From contig OY754967.1 in assembly GCA_963576475.1 (NCBI GenBank), positions 25,804,651-25,868,650 of the forward strand: DNA of 64,000 bases, written 5' to 3'. Every line of letters starts with the position of its first letter. Position 1 is the first letter of the stretch. A program made the translations under genes and the position numbers. Shown in pieces: positions 55,699 to 64,000 of the stretch. The DNA is from Molanna angustata. Lineage: Eukaryota; Arthropoda; Insecta; Trichoptera; Molannidae. Below the pieces are notes generated by a model that was not told the origin of the DNA, did not search any database, and worked only from the letters and a program-made list of their open reading frames with translations.

Positions 55699-55765
55699 TG
55701 TGTGGTTGACTGGTAGAAATTGCCTAAGGGCAATAAGTCCGCCTTGTTATACATTTAATTTATTT
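55699..55765 (-). repeat. Dispersed repeat with GGCGGACTTATTGCC core (reversed copy)
   Basis: TGGTAGAAATTGCCTAAGGG and CAATAAGTCCGCCTTG, the complement of the 15556-15645 repeat. Confidence 0.55.
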
Positions 55766-56682
55766 ATTGGTTGATAGAGAGTCTACACAATTTAAAAACA
55801 GACAATTTTGCATTGCTTTATTAGTGGACCAGTGAAAGCTCTATGCATTACTCAATAGGGTATATAATTCATATAATGTACAAATAATTCATAATTAATT
55901 TACTAGTACATAAAAAAAACACTAAAAAAGGCAGCTGATAAAATCATAGTACTAGGAAAGATAGGAGGAGACAGCTGTCATAAACACACTGAAAAAATGT
56001 CGAGTGTATTATAGAAAGCATTGTTTACCGCACAAGCACGATACACAAAAGCATTCTGAGTCTAGTTATTATAAAAAAAATATTTTGCATAATAACCGAA
56101 TTTTATATGATGAAAAAGGAAATATCAACTATGTAACTTACGCAAAATATGCTAGTGCATGGCATGTTGCCATTCTGTATTAAACTTTCTATCTTTTCGT
56201 GGGGGCTCGCATTTATGTCATGATTACATATTCAGTGCAAACTGAGTGCAAAATCGGTACGTTCGTGTCATTAGAGTTGGTACACGTGTACGATCGTACT
56301 TAAATATTTGTATACATTGTATATGCTATAATGTGTATGGTGTGACTATGATGGTCGATCAGCTGTTGTGCATGATATTATCAATATTATTTTTGCTGAT
56401 TGATATACAAAGTTGAATGATTTAATTAATATTTTTTAATGTGTATCAAAACAAACTCTCAAAATAAAACAGCAGGTTTAAAAAAATTAAAACGAATTAT
56501 TCCTGTTTTGTTGATACATGATTAAAATTCAACAAGTATTTTCATTCTGCCGGCAAAATATAATGCTGAATCTAATTGATTTTCAGGCAATAATTGTTTA
56601 ATTGGAAGGTACTCTTAAACACATAGTAATAAAAATCTTCAGTCTGAAAACACACTAAAAAAATCTTCAGTTTGATCAGGTC
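55766..56682. other. AT-rich intergenic sequence
   Basis: No gene recognised. At 56637-56680 and 57782-57900 lie short AATCTTCAGTCTGAAAACAC repeats that flank the two MITEs. Confidence 0.4.
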
Positions 56683-56685
56683 TAA

Positions 56686-56801
56686 GGGTCGTATAACGGG
56701 AGTTATTTAAGAACAATGTAAGAAAAAGTTGAGGTCCCGTAAGCAGTATTCTCGCAGTACGGGACATTACCATTTCTCAAATAACTCTTGTAATACGACC
56801 C
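56686..56801. mobile_element. Harbinger-type MITE (116 bp)
   Basis: TAA|GGGTCGTATAACGGGAGTTA ... TAACTCTTGTAATACGACCC|TAA. The terminal inverted repeats are about 30 bp with few mismatches. The flanking TAA is the 3-bp duplication typical of PIF/Harbinger. The element is almost entirely a hairpin. Confidence 0.85.
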
Positions 56802-56804
56802 TAA

Positions 56805-57778
56805 GGGCCGAATTTATAAAACGTACTTAGTATGTGCTCAATGCTTAGCACCCCAAAAGCGTATTAATAAACAATATGCAATGCTTATGTCGTAAACGCG
56901 TACTTAAGCATTGCAGCGCAGTCTATAGAAATATATCGAATGCTCAAGTCGCCCGGCTACCTGCCTTGGAGAACTACTCAGAGAGACGGAACGGGACAGA
57001 ACTATACCGAGTGAAAGAGATGATAATATGCGTATACATAACTTCGCCATTATATTAATTTACAGTTGTCAATTTCGTGTATTGCATCTCGTTAAATTTT
57101 CGCCTTGAGCTCCAATTTGTATAATATCTATCTGGTTTTTTATTTGACTGATACTTGCCATAAATACCTATGATGTGTTGAATAGGGAGAGTGATGTTTT
57201 CCGTAAAACTACCTACCTTGATTGTTTTTTTATATGATCCTTGATTGTTTTTTTATAATATGATCAAATATATCTATTATAGATGTAAGAATTTGTATTT
57301 TTTTCCATCATAGTAAAAATATACATAAATATCCATAACCATAGTTTTTTTATTATTTTTATGTTTTATTGCTAGATTTTTAAAACATTTTTTTACTATG
57401 TACTTATATTTTTGGTTTTATTCATGGTTATTCAAAATTAGTAATTCTCTTTATATTTTTTTTATCTAGAGAGGCAATGGAGATTCATTGTTATATTATA
57501 TTGTCAATTCACCATCCCATATCTAGTTGTTATTATTATTATAAATGTGCACACGTGTCTATGCAATAAGTATTCAGAATCCCAACGCAGCGGCCCTTAA
57601 ATGTGTTGGTAATATAAAGCATAAAATACAACTCATTGACAAACGTTGTTCTCGACTGAGTAAACTGAAAGTATTGTTTATTAATAGGACAGTGTTAGTA
57701 GTTCTCAGATTCGTTTGAGTAGTGCTTACGTGAGAATTCTCAGAGTCACCATTTGAGAATTGTTTATAAATTCGGCCC
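56805..57778. mobile_element. Harbinger-type non-autonomous element (974 bp)
   Basis: TAA|GGGCCGAATTTATAAA ... TTTATAAATTCGGCCC|TAA. It abuts the 116-bp MITE with one shared TAA (56802-56804) and has a second TAA at 57779-57781. The subterminal parts are partly inverted (AATGCTTAGCAC / GTGCTTACGTGAGAA). No transposase is encoded; a 60-codon frame at 56876 is not recognisable. Confidence 0.82.
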
Positions 57779-57905
57779 TAAGATTCAGTCTGAAAACACA
57801 CGAAAAATCTTCTGTCTGAGAATCAGTCTGAAAACACAATTCAAAAAAATCTTCAATCTGATAGTCGTCTGAAATCAACTATAAAAATCTACAGTCTGAA
57901 AACTT

Positions 57906-58017
57906 GAATTGAACCTAACTTATCAATTAATGAATAACGACTTTTCTCAAAAATGCGACGCCAGACATCGTATAAAAATATTTTCACCCAACATCAATTT
58001 TCTGTAGATTCTACCAA
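57906..58017. other. Intergenic sequence
   Basis: No feature recognised. Confidence 0.3.
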
Positions 58018-58120
58018 GACCGATTTCGTTCACCTATAGCACAGACATATTCTTAATTTAGAGAATGTATGAGGATGTATTATTATGAACCTGTTACATA
58101 TTCAATCATTAAAAAAAATC
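58018..58120 (+). mobile_element. SINE family 1, headless fragment
   Basis: ACCGATTTCGTTCACCTATA, GCACAGACATATTC and TTTAGAGAATGTATGAGGAT match the body of 30364-30543 but the tRNA-like head is missing. It ends in an A-run. Confidence 0.65.
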
Positions 58121-58507
58121 TACGGAAAATTTTATGTCGCTAAGAAAAATTGTTTATAAATGGTATTGATAATTAAAAACACTTTTAATTTACGTAATCG
58201 TGCCATGTTTTTCTAAAACACGTTTTTATCATGTAAATCTAAACGTATCATTCTCACTCCACGTCAAATGTTATTAAACAAACACAATATTTATGAAAGT
58301 GATGTAATTAATGATTCAGTTTATTTGTAAACATTTGGAAACATTACAAGTGCAATGTTTTTGTTTGTGTATCATAGATAAAATAAATTAATTCTATGCA
58401 GGTACCTACTTAATATGTTTCGGACACACAAAAAATATTTGTGATTCTCTAATAATATATGTAATATTTTTTATTTTTTAGATCAATGAGACCTTAAAGA
58501 AATAAAC
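58121..58507. other. Intergenic sequence
   Basis: No feature recognised. Confidence 0.3.
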
Positions 58508-58712
58508 CGACGTGGTACGTTTAGCTTCTGTGCGGGCGCCCGGGGTTCGATCCCCAGCAGAAGATGAATTTACTTAAATTCATTTTTCACGCATAGGTAT
58601 TCTGCTTCTCTGAGCTGGAAAAACTGGTTAGATGAAAGAAATTGCCATATGACAATAGGCTCGCTACTTGCGCAGGGTGCAAAGAAGATTTTTTTATTAT
58701 TATTATTAAATA
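58508..58712 (+). mobile_element. SINE family 2, copy 2
   Basis: GGTACGTTTAGCTTCTGTGC, GGGCGCCCGGGGTTCGATCC (B box), AATTCATTTTTCACGCATAG, GCTGGAAAAACTGGTTAGAT, GAAATTGCCATATGACAATA, GGCTCGCTACTTGC, and a TTATTATTATTA end. Same order as 14092-14290. Confidence 0.75.
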
Positions 58713-58754
58713 AACATGCTTGAAATAGTTGAGAAGAAATATTATGGTCAAGAT

Positions 58755-60052
58755 AGTTTCTGTATTGATCGTTATACTGTGATATATAATACAGTTTCTG
58801 TATTGATCGTTATACTGTGATATATAATACAGTTTCTGTATTGATCGTTATACTGTGATATATAATACAGTTTCTGTATTGATCGTTATACTGTGATATA
58901 TAATACAGTTTCTGTATTGATCGTTATACTGTGATATATAATACAGTTTCTGTATTGATCGTTATACTGTGATATATAATACAGTTTCTGTATTGATCGT
59001 TATACTGTGATATATAATACAGTTTCTGTATTGATCGTTATACTGTGATATATAATACAGTTTCTGTATTGATCGTTATACTGTGATATATAATACAGTT
59101 TCTGTATTGATCGTTATACTGTGATATATAATACAGTTTCTGTATTGATCGTTATACTGTGATATATAATACAGTTTCTGTATTGATCGTTATACTGTGA
59201 TATATAATACAGTTTCTGTATTGATCGTTATACTGTGATATATAATACAGTTTCTGTATTGATCGTTATACTGTGATATATAATACAGTTTCTGTATTGA
59301 TCGTTATACTGTGATATATAATACAGTTTCTGTATTGATCGTTATACTGTGATATATAATACAGTTTCTGTATTGATCGTTATACTGTGATATATAATAC
59401 AGTTTCTGTATTGATCGTTATACTGTGATATATAATACAGTTTCTGTATTGATCGTTATACTGTGATATATAATACAGTTTCTGTATTGATCGTTATACT
59501 GTGATATATAATACAGTTTCTGTATTGATCGTTATACTGTGATATATAATACAGTTTCTGTATTGATCGTTATACTGTGATATATAATACAGTTTCTGTA
59601 TTGATCGTTATACTGTGATATATAATACAGTTTCTGTATTGATCGTTATACTGTGATATATAATACAGTTTCTGTATTGATCGTTATACTGTGATATATA
59701 ATACAGTTTCTGTATTGATCGTTATACTGTGATATATAATACAGTTTCTGTATTGATCGTTATACTGTGATATATAATACAGTTTCTGTATTGATCGTTA
59801 TACTGTGATATATAATACAGTTTCTGTATTGATCGTTATACTGTGATATATAATACAGTTTCTGTATTGATCGTTATACTGTGATATATAATACAGTTTC
59901 TGTATTGATCGTTATACTGTGATATATAATACAGTTTCTGTATTGATCGTTATACTGTGATATATAATACAGTTTCTGTATTGATCGTTATACTGTGATA
60001 TATAATACAGTTTCTGTATTGATCGTTATACTGTGATATATAATACAGTTTC
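58755..60052 (+). repeat. Perfect 38-bp minisatellite, 34 copies
   Basis: The unit begins TTTCTGTATTGATCGTTATA and continues CTGTGATATATAATACAG (38 bp). TTTCTG recurs at exactly 38-base steps from 58757 to 60049, giving 34 full units. I saw no base difference between copies. Within a unit ACTGT and ACAGT are inverted, so each can form a short hairpin, and GATC and ATAT palindromes are present. No coding frame. Such uniformity suggests very recent expansion or strong homogenisation. Confidence 0.97.
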
Positions 60053-60535
60053 AGTGCCGGCAACCCAACGTTTATTAAATAAGATTACATGAATTACAAT
60101 ATATTTTTCGTTCCTCGTCTCACTAGGAAAACCTGTTCTGAGACGGGTCACTTATAAAATTACTGTTTAAAATATATTATATATTTTCAAGTTCTAGCCT
60201 AGATAATTCTGGCCTTGAAATTTATTTTATAGATAATACACAAAAAATAAGAAAATAATATATAAACCAAAGTTAGTGTAAAAAAAAACAAATATAACAA
60301 AAATAACAAAAAAGGAAAAAAATAACAAATTTCGTACATCAATTTCTTAACAAAACAATACATGAATTTATTATCTAACAAAGCATAAGTATTTGATACT
60401 AGCTTTTATGTCCCGCCGTTGGCCAAGAATGTTAATTAGTGAAGGAATAAGCAATCTTTTATATAATATTGTCACAAAAAATATTTGCTAATTCGTAGTA
60501 TGAAAAGTAGTTTGAAATTTAATTGAGTTTAAGCG
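60053..60535. other. AT-rich intergenic sequence
   Basis: No gene recognised. Confidence 0.35.
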
Positions 60536-61100
60536 ATGTAAAATGTTCAAGTGATGGCCACAACCCATTTGTTTTTATATATAAGTAGGTACATACAATT
60601 TCTGCACGCATGGACTATGGTAAATGGTTTTAAATATGACTGATTATAAAGAGACAACGTTGTAAAGAGTTTGGATTTGGCCACAACCCCTATTTTTTAT
60701 ATATTGTCATCGAACGCAAATGTGTTTTAAATATTTAGTAATTTTGGATGATGGGAAATGGCTTAAAAATTAAATAAACAAAAGTACTGAAAAGATTCTA
60801 GTGTTGGTCATACCTATAGATTATTATATTTTTGCACAATAAAACTGATCTACATTACAGAAGAAGACTTAAATAGTTTTTAATTTGAATATAAACGTTG
60901 TGAAGAGTCCAGTAATGGCCACAACCCCGATTTTTTATTATATTTTCATCAAAATCAAATATGTAGTTATTGAAAATTAAGCAATATATGATGATACATA
61001 TAATAAATGGTGTAAATTTCGATTGAAAAAAACTATTGAGAAGATTCTAGTGATGGTCACATCCCATTCGTTTTATATATTTTCGTCAAGTGTGCATGTT
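60536..61100. repeat. Degenerate tandem repeat with GTGGCCACAACCC core
   Basis: Five units of about 113-136 bp. Anchors: GATGGCCACAACCCATTTG (about 60552), TTTGGCCACAACCCCTATT (about 60673), TTGGTCATACCTATAG (about 60804), AATGGCCACAACCCCGATT (about 60917) and GATGGTCACATCCCATTCG (about 61053). Each is preceded by an AGATTCTAGTG-like segment. The complement of this core forms the left end of the satellite-bearing insert at 34206. Confidence 0.8.
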
Positions 61101-61129
61101 GTTTATAATATTTCTATACAATAGACTAT

Positions 61130-62075
61130 AAGACTTAAAACTAACCCAAAAGACTAAATGAAAAAAAAGAATAAGTATAATACTATAACAAATAGTTTGT
61201 AATAAAAACTGACCCAATGGTCTACATAAAATATGCAATAGAAGAATTACACAATAGTAAATGTATTATATAAAAAAATGACCAAATGGTCTTCATAAAA
61301 GAAGAAGAAGATGAATTGAAATATAGGAAATATTTTATATAAAATTCACCCAACGTCTACATTAAATAAAAAAAACGAAGAATTAGACTAAAGGAAATAG
61401 TTTGTATAAAAACTAACCAAAAGATCTACAAAAAATAAGAAAAAGAAGAATTAGACTATAGAAAGTAGTTAATATAAAAACTGACCCAAAGGTCTACATA
61501 TTAGAAGAATAATTATTCGTCAGGAAATAGATTGTATAAAAACTAACGCAAAGGTCAACATAAAAGAAGACGAAGAAGAATTAGACTAAAGGAAAAGTTT
61601 GCATGAAAACTCTCCCTTGGTCTACACAAAAGAGGAAAAATTAGACTATAGGAAGTTAGTTTATACAAAATTCAACAAAGGTCTACATAAAATTAGAAAA
61701 AGAAGAAATACGTTAAAAGAAATAGTTGGTATCAAAACTGGCCCAGAGGTCTACATAAAATAAGAAGAAAAAGAATTAGATAATAGGAATAAGTTTGTAT
61801 AAAAACTCACCCAAAGGGCTACATAAAAGAAGAGGAAGAAGATGAATTAGACTATAGGAAATAGTTTGTATAAAAACTCACCCAAGGTCTATATAAATTA
61901 AGAAAAAGAAAAATTAGACTATAGGAAATAGTTTATTTATGAACTGTCCCAAATGACTTCACAAATGAAGAGGAAGAAGAATTAAACTCCAAGAAATAGT
62001 TTGTATAAAAAATCACCCAAAGGTCTACTTAAATAAAAGAAGAATTTCACTATAGGAAATAGTTTGTAGATTGAA
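61130..62075. repeat. Degenerate minisatellite, about 13 units of 65-75 bp
   Basis: The pattern ACCCAAAGGTCTACATAAAA, AGAAGAAGAAGAATTAGACT, ATAGGAAATAGTTTGTATAA, AAACTC recurs with much drift. GGTCTACATAAAA-like anchors appear about every 65-75 bases from about 61220 to 62025. It looks purine-rich on the plus strand and is non-coding. Confidence 0.85.
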
Positions 62076-62935
62076 TGACATGTGTATTGTAGTTAACCTA
62101 AGATAGTTTAATAATTTTCCTATACGAAATTAGTATATTGTTGGTTTTAGTAGTATTAGGTATGTAGGTACCTACCTACAATGATGTTCTAAATTAATTC
62201 GAATTCGATTTATAACAAATTTTATTTGAATATCAGAATGTGTCCGTTACCATAGTAACCATAGAACATGTAAAAAATATCAAATGGTTTGTAGACATTT
62301 TTTGAATAATATGTAGGTACCTACATTGGTTTGTTATTCGATGCCATAAAAATGAAAATTGTCCGAAATATCAAATATTATATACAAATTATGCAATTTT
62401 ATTATGCCTATATCTTTACTAATAATTAACAGACTTTTACAATATACGTCTTTAAACTTGCTGTAATGTCTTGTGTTTCATTTTATTATTTCATAATTAT
62501 ATTTATTTCAAAGGTTTATTATTTTCAAGAACATATTCATTCGGTAGGAAAATGAAATATTGTATGAAAAGATATTAAAATGGCGGCATTTATGTACAAA
62601 ACGCTTACTTTAAAAATAAGTTAAACATTATAATTATACAAAATATTCACCATGTTTTTCACTTAAACGCTAAGTTATACTTGAAAGTAAATTTTTTTCG
62701 TGTAAATACGTACTTCTAACTTTTAAACTAACAGATATTTGCGTGCAAAATGTACACTTTTTGACAGATACGACTTGGAAAATTTTGTATGAAAAAAATA
62801 ATTATTGAAATATTTTTAAAATTCAGCATTTTAATCGCATTATTTTTAGCGTGACACTGCATCAGGTATACTGGTATACGTTCGCACATAAATTAGATTT
62901 TTAGATGCTCTTGGTTTTTCAAAAGGCGTGAGACA
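62076..62935. other. AT-rich intergenic sequence
   Basis: It includes a GGTAGGTACCTACCTAC-style palindrome near 62165. No gene recognised. Confidence 0.35.
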
Positions 62936-62936
62936 A

Positions 62937-62996
<60 letters not shown>

Positions 62997-62998
62997 TA
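62936..62998. repeat. (CA)n microsatellite
   Basis: An almost pure AC dinucleotide tract interrupted by one ATAC. Confidence 0.95.
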
Positions 62999-64000
62999 AC
63001 ATTTTGATTGCTTTATTACTTTAGATTTCCTTTATAACAACATTTTGTGTCATCATAGTATACATAGAACACCTTAGATATAATATTTAATTACATTTAC
63101 ACTAAAAGAGCCGAAATTTGATTTCGGTCTTTATTAAGGACCCAATTGTGTATCGACCTATTATATATACTCCGACATAGTAACATCCACCTTTGTCTCT
63201 TTTTGAAAAATATTGTATATTCTCGGAGCAGAAAAAACAAAAAACCGTTTTATAACATGTAATATGTCAATCATTTTTTGTAATATTGGACGTTGTACTA
63301 TTTTCTACATATTTCTATAAATGCTTTATGTTTGAATTGTAGTTATAAATATAGTCTGATGACAGATAGGGTTAGATACTACGTATTAAGGTCTTTTTCT
63401 TAGAAACAATGAACTTCAATATCCATCTATGAACAAATTTTCTGAAAATACAATGAAAATCAACGTAGTTATTTTATTTGCAAGTCAATTAAAACATCAA
63501 GCTATTGGTAGGAATACATTATGTCAAAAACCCTCACTACTTCAATTTACCTCTTATAAAAATTTAGAAAGTTGTGATCATGACGTGATATCAAAGTGAT
63601 GTTGTTAAATATTTTTTGTACCTACATTTTCCACATCCTTTGTAGAACTTATATTTGTTTATTCATAAGTAATGATCATCTATGAAATAATTATATTTGT
63701 AGATACTTATCCTTTTATAATATTATCCATTCATCTATTTGAAAAGAAAATTCAGTTGCAATGTGTGACTGGAAAATGATTATCAAGTACCCTCTTGAAT
63801 GATCTAAGATATTGACGTCAGTATTCCTTAACAATAAGTAAGTATTATATTAGAAAAACTGTTGTGTCAATTCTTGGAAGCACTCCAATCTAATAAATCC
63901 TTGGTTTTGTACTGTGGGTAACATTGGTTATAGAATCATAATTTTTATTATTATATTTAGTCAAAGCATATTGATTATTGCTCGGGTTTTGTGGATATAT
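62999..64000. other. AT-rich intergenic sequence
   Basis: Two adjacent small hairpins lie at 63111-63145: CCGAAATTTGATTTCGG and GGTCTTTATTAAGGACC. No gene recognised up to the window end. Confidence 0.4.

Larger units (their letters stand above)
56637..57905. repeat. Array of AATCTTCAGTCTGAAAACACA units split by two MITEs
   Basis: Copies of the CTTCAGTCTGAAAACACACTA / AATCTTC pattern lie on both sides (two on the left at 56637-56676; four to five on the right at 57783-57905). They would be contiguous if the MITEs at 56686-57778 were removed. The unit is about 30-40 bp and degenerate. Confidence 0.65.

Noticed and set aside
58755..60052. Possible CRISPR array
   Set aside because: The units are directly contiguous 38-bp copies with no variable spacers, and the context is eukaryotic.

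Overview
This window looks like a gene-poor, AT-rich stretch of an insect nuclear genome. I recognise no conserved single-copy protein gene. The insect call rests on the transposon families: RNase-H-bearing LINEs, R1-like LINEs, a Penelope GIY-YIG end, tRNA-derived SINEs, Helitron-like elements with a central (GT)n, and Harbinger-type MITEs. The many GTAGGTACCTAC-type motifs and the LINE tails look lepidopteran or hemipteran, but I cannot decide the order from sequence alone. The only confident host gene is a tRNA-Gly(GCC) at 55382-55452.

Layout. 0-6 kb: a hairpin MITE and several decayed 3' ends of LINEs. 6.4-7.5 kb: a complete non-autonomous Helitron-like element. 8.8-11.7 kb: three neighbouring retroelement remnants (two LINEs and a Penelope end). 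12-17.3 kb: a long hairpin, a (TAAA)n tract, a SINE and further LINE tails. 18-20.8 kb: SINE copies, a GC-rich promoter-like patch and a second Helitron-like 3' end. 21.7-22.5 kb: a LINE remnant split by a MITE. 22.5-23 kb: a duplicated AT-rich tract. 23.26-24.72 kb: a Harbinger-like element full of CGTACG palindromes and carrying two nested SINEs. 27-29.4 kb: R1-like and other LINE tails. 30.4 kb: a SINE.

The centrepiece is 33.55-45.08 kb. A Helitron-like element (33554-39357) is split by a 4.8-kb insert made mostly of a 313-bp satellite, about 13 units long with a three-unit (939-941 bp) higher-order period. A nearly full-length LINE (39468-45063) lies about 110 bp beyond it. This LINE has an intact ORF1, a three-frameshift ORF2 (endonuclease, reverse transcriptase, RNase H), a poly(A) tail and a 13-bp target-site duplication.

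45-64 kb: more LINE tails. One LINE tail is nested inside a palindromic MITE with a 9-bp target-site duplication. Then come a 394-bp hairpin, the tRNA gene, two abutting Harbinger-type MITEs sharing TAA sites, a perfect 38-bp x 34 minisatellite (58755-60052), and two degenerate tandem arrays (60.5-62.1 kb). The window therefore records layered transposon insertion and local tandem amplification rather than a set of cooperating genes.
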